This document shows positions 38,728 to 50,889 of a stretch of DNA of 64,000 nt, piece by piece. Each line of letters begins with the position of its first letter. The stretch's first letter is position 1. The position numbers were made by a program, and so were the translations under genes. A model generated the notes under the pieces. That model was not told where the DNA came from and did no database searches. It saw nothing but the letters and a program-made list of their open reading frames with translations. Origin of the DNA: Ophiocordyceps camponoti-saundersi (nom. inval.). Lineage: Eukaryota > Ascomycota > Sordariomycetes > Hypocreales > Ophiocordycipitaceae. The DNA lies in contig PDHQ01000125.1 of the NCBI GenBank assembly GCA_003339415.1, positions 1 through 64,000 of the forward strand, read 5' to 3'.

Positions 38728-40029
38728 AAGCTAGATAATAATAATAATAATAACTTTAAGATTAAAAGGTTAAGCAAAGCTTAAATAATTATACGATATA
38801 TTATATTTATCTATATATATTATTAGTAATTATATAATATACCTCCTTATTCTAATAGCGTAATAGCGTATTAGCTTAGCTTTTCCTAAGTTTATATTCC
38901 TTATAATAATAATAAAAACCGTTATCTAATATAGTTAATAGCTTTAAATATAAATATTAAATAAAGGTAATTATATAATTATAAAGCTAATATAAGAATA
39001 GGAAGCTAAGGTTTACCTTATAGCGATATTATTATATAATATATTTATATATTTAAATAACTCCTAAGATTTATAATATATAGTTATTATTATTATATAA
39101 TAACTATTATATTTCCTAGTAATATTTATAGCTAGTTAGGGGGTAATTATAGTAAAATTATATAATATTTATATATATAATTTATATTTATTTAATATAT
39201 ATTAGATAAATAAAGATAAGGCTTATATTACTTATATTTAGCGCTTTTATATAATATAATACTTTTTTATATAATAAGCTATAATATTATATATTTTAGC
39301 GCTAGCGCTTTACGCCTTAGTAATAATACTTATAATATTAGCTAATAGCTAGTAAGGGGGGAGGGTAATAATAGTTTTAAAAGAAATACCTCTAAACGTA
39401 GAGGAGTATATTACTATCTTAGATAATAAATAGGAAAGTTCGGGGGCGGGGGGAAAATAGTTAAGGGGTCGGATAATAGTAATATTAGTAAAAAATAGCG
39501 TAAAAGGCTTATAGCTTTATTTTTAAAATAGCGTAGGGGTTAGGCGATATTTAATAAATAAATAAAAATTTAATATATATAAAATATAAATATAAAAAAA
39601 AATATAAAAAAATATAAAAATTAAATAAGGAAATAAAAGTATAAGTTATTAGATAAAAGTAAAAAAAAAATAAAAGAAAAGAAAAAAAAAGTAAATAGGT
39701 TATATAACCTAAGCTAGTTATTAGATTAAAGCTTCGATATATAATTAGTATAAATTTATAAATATAAAAGTTAATAACGCTATATTAAGGCTAGCTTTAA
39801 TATAAGCGTTTACTAAATTATTTTTACTATTTATTTAGCGGATTTTAGAAATTTCTTTATATTTATATAATTTATAGATAGCTATAATATCTATTATAAG
39901 CTATTTTTCTATTATTAAGCTAAGCTAAATAAGGTAGTTATATAGCGATTATAAATTAGTATAAAAGATTAGAGGTATTAGAGGGGAGCTAAAAAATTAT
40001 ACGATATTTTAAATTATTATATATAATAC

Positions 40030-41140
40030 GAAACTAAAATTAACGCTATTAACTATATTATAAAGTTCGCTTATAAGGATATTTCTTATAACCTATTTAT
40101 ATTTTATAAAAGTTTAGTATAAGATATTACCTTATATAATAAATAAGTTTTCGGACTAGTTTTCTTTATTTAAAATAATAAGGGTACTAAGTTAAGAAAT
40201 TAGGTTATAATTATTAGCGAAAAAACCTATTTATAAAGATAAATAGTTTTATATAAGATAAGTTAAGGGGAATAAAGCGTAGTTCCTAGGAAGCGTTATT
40301 AATTTACTATTAAATTCTCTTATTTAGATTTATAATATCTTATAAGGATAAGTTTATTATTTAAGCAGCGATAATAAGGTTATATAAAGCTTTTAATTAG
40401 TAGACTAAAGTAATATAAGCCTCGCGGGCGCGCTAGCTAATAAAGTCCTATAAAGTAAACTCACTAGCGGGGTTAATAAGCTAGAGGCTAGAAGCCTAGC
40501 CTTTTTACGTAAGAATAATATTATACGAATCCTATATTATATAGCCGCTATTAAAATTAATAAAAGCGCTATTTATAAGAAAAGTTTTTAGTTTTATACG
40601 AAACTAAGCTTTCGCTAGCTTAGTTTCTTTAAATTAGGAGAAATAAGGGGAGTTAAAGGAGAATATATTATTCGTTTATAATCTAATAATACTAAATATA
40701 GTAAATCTAGCTATAATATATAAAAGATAGGGGTTATATAATAACGGAGTTATACTAAGTTTCGTATAGTAATATTAGTAATAAGTTTTAAACTAATAAA
40801 GCCCTAACTCTATAAGTTTATAAAAGGGTTTTTAAATATATAGAAAGGTATATAAAGGATATTAATCTTATAGCTTTTTCGGTAAGTAAGCGTAAATTAT
40901 ATAACTTAACGGATTAGAGGATTATATATATACTTATATAATATCTTATAGCTTTCCCTATATATTATACGATTATATTAAGGTAAGTTTAAGGGTAAGA
41001 AAAAGGCGCTATAATATATATAAAATTATAAGTAATTATATAAGTATTTCTTCCTTATTATTATTACTATACTTTTAAATAATAAGCTAGGATTTCTCGT
41101 AAAGTTTATTATTTAGAATTTTTACTTTTTATATAAAATA
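40030..41140 (+). pseudogene. Unrecognised decayed ORF A of the 7.3-kb unit
   Basis: In the frame beginning with GAA at 40030, more than 350 codons contain no stops other than TAA/TAG, all explicable as former CAA, CAG or TGG. The product is basic, with blocks such as ETKINAINYIIKFAYKD, VFGLVFFI and KYKPRGRAS (the latter with one former stop nearby). I cannot match these to a transposase, polymerase or recombinase. The frame may extend further on both sides. Confidence 0.45.
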
Positions 41141-42479
41141 TATTTTAAAAATTTATATATTAAGGTCCGATATAAGGTTATATCGTATAAATATAAAAAC
41201 TTCCTAAGTAAATAAAGTATTAATTTTATCGCGGTTAAAAGCTTTAAAAGGTATCCCTAAAGTTATAATAATCCCTTATTAATAAAATTATATAGCTAAA
41301 ATATAGTTATCTTTTTCCTTTATAATAATAAATAAAAAAGGGAAAGCTTTATATAATATTTTATCTTTAGGTACTATAATTAGGATTTTAAAATAGATTT
41401 TCTTTATTATAGTTTAGGGAAAAAAGGGATAGAGATAAGATTTTACCTATATTATACGAAAGCGTATTAGTTCGGAGGGAAGGTTAAGGATAATATCTTA
41501 GCCGTTAAAGCTTAAAATGCGAAAAGGGCCTTATTACTTATTCTTTTCTTATTAGATAAGGACCTCGCTTTAAAAAAGAAAAAATAAGATATTATATAAA
41601 TTAGGGCTATTTCTTATATATAGTACTTATAAAATATCTACTTAAGCTTTAAATTTCTATACTTATTTTATCGCTTATTAGATTATATAAGTATAAGTAG
41701 TAATATTTAAAGCTAATAGTAAGTTATATAAAATATAAAAGTAGGCGCTAAAAATAAGAAAAGTAAGAATAAGGCTATTAGGGCTAGTAGTATTATTTAT
41801 AGCTTTTATAGCTATTTATAAGATTATAATATTATTAGTTTTAAAATTAATTTCTTATTAAAATATATTATACGCTTATTAAAAAGGGGCGTAGGTATAT
41901 TTAACTTTACTTATAGCTTAATATACCTTTATAAGTACCTTTTTATAAGATAATCTAAGGAGTTTAGTATTTATATAAAACTCCTCTAAGGTAAAGTTTA
42001 TACTAGCGTTATAAGAAATAATATTAAATAAGCCTTAGTAAGTATAAATCTAATATTTATAAAAGGTATTTTATATATTTATAATTAATATATTTTATAT
42101 AAAATATATAGCTTAGAATAAGGTAGCTTTATTAATAGCGTATAAAACTAGCTTACTACTAAGGTAAAAAATATTAATAATAAGGGAGTAGTTAAAATCG
42201 TAGTTATCTTTAATAGAGAACTTAAACTAATATAGTTTAGCGTTATATAACTAATATTAGTAATAAAAACGTTAAATTAAGTTAAGGGCCGCTAATAAGA
42301 TATCGGAAAAGCTAGCTTTTTAAAGAAGGTTATAAAAGCGTTATATATATAAGTAGCCGAAATAGCGGTATAATTAGCATAGTTTATATTCTATATAGTA
42401 TAATGCTAATTCTTATTATAAAATATTAAAAAAAAGATATCCTTACTTCTATATAATAGGGACTATAATACCGTTATAT

Positions 42480-43215
42480 CGGATAATAATATCTTATATA
42501 TTATTATAGAAAGCACGGAGGCGGTTAATATCCTTAAGGTAAAAAAGGAAAAAGGTAGAGATATTAAGGATATAGTAAAGGACTTTACTAAGTAAGTTTC
42601 GTATAATAATAATACTAATTAATTTCGTAAGTTCCGAGGAGCTAAAATAGATAGCGTTATTAGTAAGGGTTTAATTAATTATTATACGAGGGTATTCTCG
42701 GATATAAGCTTTTACTTATAGCTTTCTAATAGTTAAAGTTTTAATAGCTCCTATATCTTAAAGCTTACTTTAATATATTATATAATATATATTAAAAAAG
42801 AGGAACTATTTTATAAAAGTATTAAAGGCCTTAATATTATAAATATTATCGCTTATAAGATAGTATATATAGGTAGTAATAATAAAGAAGGAGATTATAA
42901 TTTCCCTATTTATAGTATTTTTATTATTTTCGGAATCTTTATTATATAACTAAAGGAATTAGGAATTTTATTCCTCGGAGCTTTTATATAAAAGGAGGAA
43001 AGTATTAAACTCCTTATCTATAAGGGGTTATTAGTTAGTTTCTTTATAGCTTATTAAGTACTATTTCCTAGCTTATTTAATATCGTCTAAGCTATAGTTA
43101 GTTAATTAGTAACTTTCCTTCTTATAAATAAAATATCTATATATTATATAAAGGATAAAGCGGCGTTATTATAGAGGTTTATTATATTATATAAAAGTAA
43201 ATTTATAAGGATAGA
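42480..43215 (+). pseudogene. Unrecognised decayed ORF B of the 7.3-kb unit
   Basis: About 245 codons on the + strand interrupted only by TAA/TAG. Readable blocks include KEKGRDIKDIVKDFTK, FRKFRGAKIDSV and NYYTRVFSDISFYL. The mixed charged and hydrophobic composition suggests a folded protein rather than a low-complexity gag. No family recognised. It may be another exon or domain of the same protein as ORF A, since the frames lie in the same direction 1.3 kb apart. Confidence 0.45.
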
Positions 43216-44982
43216 AAAATAGTTAAGGAAATAAACGTCTTAGAGTTATACGAAGCTTTATATAATTTATATAACGATAGTTAGTAAAGAACTAATTTAT
43301 ACCTTAATTAGTAGCGATAGTAAGGGAGGAATATAATCGGTTAATAAAAGATTCGTACGAAATATCTTAGAATATTATAGCTAATTTAAGTTCCGGGATA
43401 CCTTTATAAGCTTATATAACTATTATAAGAAGTTACTTCTCCCCCTAATAGTCTATACTTAAAGCTTATTAAACTAGTCGAAATTTATTAAGGAGGGTAT
43501 TAAGGGTATTTATTATAATCTTATTAAGTTATTCGCGTTATATAATATTAAATAAAAATATAGTCTAGTTTATCTAATATAAAGAATAATTTATATAAAT
43601 ATTAAAATATATATTTAAAAAAGTATAGATTTTATCTTATTATTTATCTATACTAATAAAATATAGGAAATAGTCCTAAGCCTTATCTAATAAGATATTT
43701 AGAAAAATAATATAATACTAATCTTCCGTAATATTAATTTTTAAGTAATAGCTAATAAAAATCTAAGTCTTATTAATTAGTATATTATATAGCTTTCTAG
43801 TATAATTCTAATCTTTTCGCTATCTTTTAAGGAAAGCGGTAACCTTATCTATAGAGATTAGTTTATTCTTAACTTAATATATTAATAGTAGCGAATAGAC
43901 TTATACGATATTTATTAAAAATCGAGGGATATCCGGGATAGTTAGGATCGGCGTTACTAAGGTAAGGCGTAGTAATACTAATTAATTATTATTTATTATT
44001 TATAATATTTAAGTTATATAAATTTAAGATTATTACGGTTATAATATAATATTCTAAGGGGGCTATATTAAGATAGTAGCTAAGACCGTCCTTAATTTAT
44101 AAAGCTATATAAAAGTTATATTTAATATTATACGATTTTATAATATTAATCCTAAGGAGTTAGGGGTAGTATATCTTATTATAAGTTATAGCGGTAAACT
44201 AAGGGTTATTTTATAAGTAGGAATAGGGGTTATAAGGAGTCTTATAAAGCGTTAGATAAGTATTTTATTTTTAAGGAGAGGGATATATCGTGCGACGATA
44301 ATTTAAGTTAGTTTTTTAAGGAATATATAGTAAATATAACTTAGTTAGTAATAAGTCTAGCCCTTAAGTTTCGATTAGATTATATAAAGAAGGTTTTCCT
44401 TATAAAGGTTAAAATATATAATATTATATATTTATCGTATAATAAATATAGTTAATTTAATCCTTTTAGGTACTTATATAAGGTCTAGTTATATATTTTA
44501 AAATATAGGGTTTATACTCTAAGTTTAAATATAATAAGATACTATATTTCTTTCTATTATCTTATTATATAATATAAGGGAGTTATCGCTTATAGTCTAT
44601 TTATAATATTTATCGTAGGATTCGTTATCTTAAGAAATCGAAGCTATATTATTATTATATACGTTTCTAGAACGCTATTAAAAGTAATATTATATAACTA
44701 ATAAAAGTACTAGGTAAATATAGCTTTTTAGTTAGAACTTTAATATTAGTATATATCGTATATTACCTTAATCTTTTAATTTTAGTAGTAGTACCGGGCT
44801 AATATAGCTTTTCGGTTAGAACTTACTATTAGAAAAAGGGTAAAAGCATAAGTATTAAATAATAGCGGGCATAGGGGCTTTTCGGAGTTATATAATAATT
44901 ATCTCTTTACTTTAACTAATCTATAGTTAACTAATAATAACTAATATAACTACTAATTAATATTAAGTAATTTTTATATATA

Positions 44983-45264
44983 TATATATAAGGTAAAGAA
45001 AGTAAAGGTAACCTAAATTATATATAATTAAGATAGATATCTTTCCTACTTTATACGAGGAAGGATAGCTATATAGCTAGTTAATATTCTACCCCCTATA
45101 CCTCCTTATCTAATATAAGATATCTCCTAGCCCCTAAGTTATATAAGTTATAACTTAGGTATTAATATACGAGTCGTTATAAGCTCCTATTATATCTAAG
45201 GTATCCTTTATATATATATCGTATAGTAAATATAAAGGGGTATAGGATAATAATACTAATATTT
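44983..45264 (+). repeat. Right 282-bp terminal direct repeat
   Basis: Matches 37975-38256 with no length differences. Slightly less AT-shifted in several positions. Confidence 0.85.
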
Positions 45265-47095
45265 CCCTAACTAGTAAATAGGAAATTTAAAAGTTCCTTA
45301 CTAAGTTTAACTATTTTATAGCTAAAACTTAAGTCTTTTTAGCTTAGATTAAGTATATATTTTAGAATTATTTACCTGCTAACCTTAACCTAAGCTTTCT
45401 TATAAACGCTAAGAACTCTTATATAATATATAAGAAATTTTATAAAATATAAAAAATATTATATTTTACTAATAAAGGAGTTTACTTATAAAAAAGCTAT
45501 ATAAAAGGCTTATTAGGGCGATAAGATTATTTTAAAAATATAAAAGAAAAAGATTATAAATATAATTATAACTTTATATTAGAAAAGCTAGCTTTTAAAT
45601 AAAGATAAAAAGAAAATTTAATAAGAAAATAGTATTTATTTTATTTATAGAAAGAAAGGCTATATAGCTAAAAACTACCTTAACTAATAAAAGATAAAGA
45701 GAGTTTATAAAGTTTAAACGCCCCCGCCTAATTTTATTCGATTAAATAACTTTAATTTAGGAAAAGAGTAAAATTATTATAAGGCTTTTTAATAATCTTA
45801 AAAATATTATATATAGGATAGAAAATAAAAAAGTTATTTATTATTAATAGTTAAGTTTAAGTTAATAATATTACTTTTTATATCTTTACCTTATATAATA
45901 TTAAAATAAACGCTTATCTTTTAGTTAGCTATTATTTCGTAAAATAAGTAATAAAGCGCTTAAGCGCTAAGCTTATATTTATTTATCTTATTTCCTTTAT
46001 TAATTTCTAAAGCTATTAAGCTAGCTTAGTTTATAAGTATCTAATTATTACTTTAGTATATAATAAATAATATTTCCCTTAAAAAATTTACTAAATAACT
46101 AACTACGCTTAAGATTTTTTTATTAGCTTATTTTAAATAGCTAAGAAAAATATTACTTAACCACGCGGCCTAAAAGCTAGTTTAGCTAAATAACTTACTT
46201 ACCCTTATTAAATACTCGCTTTTAATCTTATTATTAAAGAAGCCCTTTTTTACTAGAAATCTAAATCTAGCTATTTAAGTAAACGCTAAACGCCGGAACC
46301 GCTTTCTTTATTAAGATAAGCGTAAATATTAAATCCTCTAATATTTATAAAAAAAAAGGACTTTATATAGCCTGTAAAGGAAAAAAAGCTAGCTTAAACC
46401 CTAACTTAAAATAACTAAGAAACTAATAATATAAGTAAGGGTATTTTAAAAAAATAGCTTATCCGCTAAATATAGTAAAACCCTTACTATATATAATATA
46501 AAAAATAACTTCGCTAATACTTATATATAACTTTTATAAAACTAAAAAATAATAATAACTTAATTATAATTATAAAGCTAAGCTTAGCTAGCTATATATA
46601 TATAAAATAGGAAATATTATTCTCTTAAAAAAAGCTTAAATATATTACTTATATATATAATATAATTCCTCTAGCCTTTATATATCTTAAAGGATTTTTT
46701 AGTAAAAAGGAAGCTTATATTTTTACTAGCTATTAACTTAGTTATAATATTACTTTAAAATTTAAAAAGCCCTTAAACTTAGTAAAACCTCTTTTTTATA
46801 AAACGCTTATAAAATACTTACTTTTAAAAAAAGAGACTATTAACTACTTACTTAAGATTAAGTTTATTAAGCTAGATACTAGCCTTTACGCCGCCTTTAT
46901 TCTTTTCGCGCTAAAGCTATATTTAATAGCTTAGCGTTTTATATTAACTATTAATAAATAAATAATTATTTAAAAAGTTAGATTTTACTTACTCTTTTCT
47001 TAGAAAATATAATATTTAGCTATTAAGAGGCGAAATAGTTTTTAAAAATTAATAATATTTAAGTAATTTACTATCTTTATCTTAACCTTAATTCT
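45265..47095 (+). pseudogene. Gypsy-3 gag C-terminus, protease region and start of reverse transcriptase
   Basis: The frame resumes Gypsy-3. A decayed zinc knuckle reads FYFIYRKKGYIAKNYL at about 45636-45683, i.e. C-x2-C-x4-H-x4-C after undoing Cys/His-to-Tyr-type changes. At about 46.7-46.98 kb come the N-terminal reverse transcriptase blocks: KPLNLVKPLFY, LLKIKFIKLDTSLYAAFILFALK-like (family: GFI-x-PS-x-SP-x-x-APILFVKK) and RFILTINK (family: RFCVDYRALN). The reverse transcriptase is then cut by the minus-strand LINE at 47108 and continues after 49007. Confidence 0.75.
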
Positions 47096-47107
47096 AAATA
47101 CTTTATA
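47096..47107. repeat. 12-bp target-site duplication (left of LINE D)
   Basis: AAATACTTTATA, repeated at 49008-49019. Inside Gypsy-3 reverse transcriptase it forms part of the codons preceding the AFYIKFN-like block, which continues seamlessly after the second copy. Confidence 0.85.
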
Positions 47108-49007
47108 ATAATAATAATAATATTAATATGCTAATATATTTTATATAGCTTAGAACTATCTTATATATATTCTAAAAGGGGGAAAAATTAAAAAACTTAA
47201 AGTAAAACCCTCCCCTTAAGCGTTACCTTAGCTTTAAGTTAAACCTTATCTATACCTAGCACTCTATATATTTAATAAATTAGGTAATAATTAATAATTA
47301 AAAAGCTAATATTTCCCTTAAAGCGGACTTTATAATAATAAAGGTATATATAAACTAAGTTTAATATAAAGTTTATATAGCTTATTTATTCTCTTAGCTA
47401 TTATTTTTATTATAAATTAAATTTTTATAATTAATTAAAATAGCTTTAATAATCTTATTAATTAAAGCGTTATTAGTATAACTAAGGAATATATAAAAGT
47501 TTTATTATCTTATAATAAACCTTATAATAGCTAATTTTAAAGAATAGCTAAACTATTATAATAAAGCTATAAATAAATTTAAAAAAGGGTTAAGGGAGGA
47601 GGTATTATTATATTTACTTTCTAGTATTTCTGCCCCTTTTATTATTAGACTCCGGTAAGTTTTAAGGGGGGAGGAGGGGCGGTATATATAAAATTTTAAT
47701 CTAAAAACCTTTAAGGTTAGGAAATATATATATCTTTCGCTTAGTCTTATATTACTCTTATTATAAGGTAAAGTTAACTTTACTTAAAATAAAACCTTTA
47801 ATAAAAAAAGTAATAATATAATTATTTCCTATAAGCTATAAGATAAATAAACTTATTTTTTATATATAAAATAATAAAGTATTTATTATATTATAGCTTT
47901 ATTATATAATATTTAGTAATATTTTAAATTAATAATATTTAAAATATTATTAAGGTTAAACTTTTAATATATATAATTTAATATTAAAAATCTCCGCTTA
48001 TATTATTATGTTTTTATTATAAATTTAGTTTATACTTATTATATTATTAATAATAATTATTAAGTATTTTTACTAAGTTTTTAAATAATATCTTTTTATA
48101 TATAATTATATTATTAAAAATTTATCTAAAAACTTAATCTTTTTCTAAAAAGCTTCCTTACCGCTTTATTATAAAGCTTATATTAATACTCTTTTTATAG
48201 TAAAAATATAACTTTTATTAATTAAGTATACTTTTTTTATAAAAGTAATAAAAAGCTATTTTAAATTTAACTAAAGCTTATAAATAATATTTTAAAATAT
48301 TATTATAATATTACTATTAGGTTATTTCCTTATTATAAAAGCTTAGCTTAATTTATAAAATCTATAATTAATATTTATTATAATTATTTTAAGGCCTTAA
48401 ACTTAAAATAAAGTAATAATAAAGTTAAAGTAAATTATAAGCTATTATTTATATTATTTAAGAACTTATTTTTTAATAATTTTTTTAGCACTTTAGCTAT
48501 AATTCTAGCTTATATTAAAGGAGTTCCGCTTCTCTTAAAGCTATAAAAAAAGAGGAAATTATAGCTATAATAGCTAAAAAGATATTACTAACTAATAGAA
48601 TTAAAGTAAAAAGGGCGCTTTCCTAGACTTTTTTAAATTTTACTATTTATTAAATAATTACTTATATAAAAATAAAAGTATCCCCTAAAATAATCTTATT
48701 AATATTTACTTTAGCTTTTAATAAAATAATAAATATAATAAACTTTTAAGTTTAAGATTATTATAATTTAAAGTAGAATTATATTCTAGGTAAAAAATTT
48801 TCGCGGTTATAATTAACTTATATAGCGTCGCCCTCCCTTTTAAAATTACTTTAAGTATAACTTACTATTATTATAAGGTAATAAAAAAGCGGAGTTTACT
48901 TATAATATAAGAATAAAAAGTTTATATTTATATCGCTATAAATATAAAGTTTATAAGATATATAAAAGTTATAATATTAATATTATAATTTATAATTTAA
49001 ACTTTAT
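47108..49007 (-). mobile_element. Gag-only LINE-like element, copy D (reversed), 1.9 kb
   Basis: Minus-strand copy of the element at 57178-59050, flanked by a perfect 12-bp duplication. The 3' end is at the left with a (TAA)n-like tail (ATAATAATAATAATA), and the 5' end is at about 49007, some 35 bases longer than copy C. The coding capacity is a single gag-like protein with a CCHC knuckle and 3' UTR; no endonuclease or reverse transcriptase fits in 1.9 kb. It is heavily RIP-decayed. It interrupts Gypsy-3 reverse transcriptase, so it inserted later than Gypsy-3. Confidence 0.82.
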
Positions 49008-49285
49008 AAATACTTTATAGCTTTTTATATTAAGTTTAATATATTATATTAGCTTTTTTTTTATTTAGCTTTAAAGTAAAGTTTATTTAATTTTAAAATC
49101 TTATTAATACTTAACTTTATAATTTTTTTAACTATTATATAAATATATATATTAATAATATATTAATTTACTTAAATAGTAAAAAAAAGTATATTAAGAG
49201 GAATATTAAGAAATAATTTAACGCTTATATTAAGCAAATTTATAAAAGGATATTTAAAAACTTTTATAACTTTAAATAATTAAGG
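49008..49285 (+). pseudogene. Gypsy-3 reverse transcriptase (second part, active site)
   Basis: After the second 12-bp duplication the reverse transcriptase continues with AFYIKFNILY-like residues and the active site YINN (49148-49159) followed by ILIYLNSKKK. This is YIDD-ILIYS with both aspartates turned to asparagine by G-to-A change. The frame then fades at about 49285, where Tad-like LINE sequence takes over, probably another insertion. Confidence 0.75.
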
Positions 49286-49329
49286 TCCTTATTCGTGCTT
49301 AATACTATAATATTATAAAAATTTAATAC

Positions 49330-50760
49330 TTTCTGCCTCTTAAAGTCGAACTTCGCTAAGGGAATAACCTTAAACGCGGGGTTATAGGGCGGTCTGCCTC
49401 CTAGTTCGCTATTAATACTAATAATACTTAATAGCGAGACTTAAAAGCTTAATTAATCCTAATAGCACCCGTATATAAGTAAAGGTTAATTTAATACCGC
49501 TATTAACTCTAATAACCTATTTATTAATATTTTTTAAACCTTAATAAATCTTATCTTAAAATCTATATATAAAAAACTTATTAAAATAATCTCCGCGTAA
49601 GATTTTCGCTCTATATAAGGTATCCTTAATATAGCGTTTACTAAGCTTTCATAGCGCTAATAAGCTTTTAAGAACTTATCTAACCTTTTTATTATTATCT
49701 CTTACGCTATTTAAAAGTTAGTTAAGGCCGCTTTTTATAAAATAATAAATAAAAAGTTAGACTCCGCCCTTAGAGCTTTAACCTAAGCTAGCGTAATTAT
49801 AAACTCCGCCTTAAACTCCGCCCCCCTTATAGCGCCTTTTATACGGCTAGTTCTAGCGAGAATAAAGAGGAAAATACTTATATTAGTAAAGAATATTTTA
49901 ATAGTTAATAAAATTCTAGCGCTTATTTCTTAAAAGGTTATCTAGAAAGTTAATAAAGCTATAAGCTATTTTATAATAATTATTATATGCTAATTTCCTA
50001 GCGGTAATCTTATTATTATTTTTAATTTAAAATATAAAAACTTTATTTTTAGGGATAAATAAATAGCTTAAGCTTTTAAAGCGGAAGCTAAATATATACG
50101 CTAAACTTATATTATTATTATTAAAGGTATTTAAACCTTAGTAGCTAATTATAACTATAACGCACTATTTAGTATTATTAAGAAGGTAAATAAGGTTAAC
50201 GTAATTTAAGCGAAAGCGCTTTAACCTTAGTATATTACTAGCGAAGAAGCTTTATAAACTTATCTTATTATAAGCCTTAATAGCGTAGAGGATATAAATA
50301 AGCTTTACTTAAATAGAGTAATTATAAATATAAAGATAATTTACTATAAACTTTATAAAGACTCCGTACGCTTTAAATAATATTATAAATATTTCTAATT
50401 TAAGTATATCGCTAAGTATTATTAAAAGCCCTCTTAATATAAATATTACGCAGCTACCTTATATAATAGCGGAGAAGAAAACTACCTTATATAAAAAGGA
50501 GAAAGACCCCGCTTTTATATTTTATATAAGGGTATATATTCTATATAGTTAAAAGATTACTTAAAGTCTTAGAAATAATAAAGCTATATTAAGTTTAGCT
50601 TCCTTAATAAACTTTACTTTTTCTAATTATTATAAGCTACCTAACCTCTAGCCCTTATTTAATAATAACTTTATAAAGATAGCGAAAGCTTTATTATAGT
50701 TTTTTTAAGGAAGCGAGTATATTATAAATCCCTTAAAAATACGCTTTAGCGATCTTTTTA
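49330..50760 (+). pseudogene. Tad1-like ORF1 (gag, zinc knuckles)
   Basis: Read through TAA/TAG, the C-terminal half shows blocks typical of Tad gag (AFKAEAKYIR, IIKKVNKVNVI, TSEEALQTYLIISLNSVED) and then the knuckle at 50369-50430. The residues now Tyr or stop are spaced exactly as C-x2-C-x4-H-x4-C, and a second Cys/His cluster follows (KPS-x-YKYYAATLYNSG). The N-terminal half is low-complexity and unreadable. This is the RNA-binding protein of the element. Confidence 0.7.
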
Positions 50761-50889
50761 TAGCACGCTACTTACTTAAGTCTCCTTAAAAAGCTCTTAA
50801 CTTAATAATACTTATAGAGGCTATAAGCTATATAATAAACTCTATAACTTATAATTAGCCTTATAATCTTAAGCAAAGTTTATATTAGT

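Larger units (their letters stand above)
37975..45264 (+). mobile_element. Unidentified 7.3-kb unit bounded by 282-bp direct repeats
   Basis: Direct repeats at 37975-38256 and 44983-45264 align base for base at a constant offset of 7,008 with scattered transitions, like LTRs. They sit inside Gypsy-3 gag, so the whole unit is an insertion. The interior has a promoter-like TATA/CT block near 38658 and two long + strand frames interrupted only by TAA/TAG (about 40.0-41.1 and 42.5-43.2 kb), in which I recognise no reverse transcriptase, integrase, RNase H or CCHC motif. Either it is an LTR element whose pol is too decayed to see, or a different class of mobile element. No target-site duplication could be fixed. 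Confidence 0.65.

Noticed and set aside
38500..45000. Calling the 7.3-kb unit a Starship-type cargo element
   Set aside because: No tyrosine-recombinase (DUF3435) motif could be recognised in either frame, and terminal 282-bp direct repeats are not typical of such elements. The idea is kept only as something to test.
49200..49300. Gypsy-3 continuing directly into the gag-like frame at 49.3 kb
   Set aside because: The following frame has Tad-type CCHC knuckles and an ORF2 with FINNTNIL/LGVWID-type blocks, which belong to a LINE and not to a Gypsy pol.
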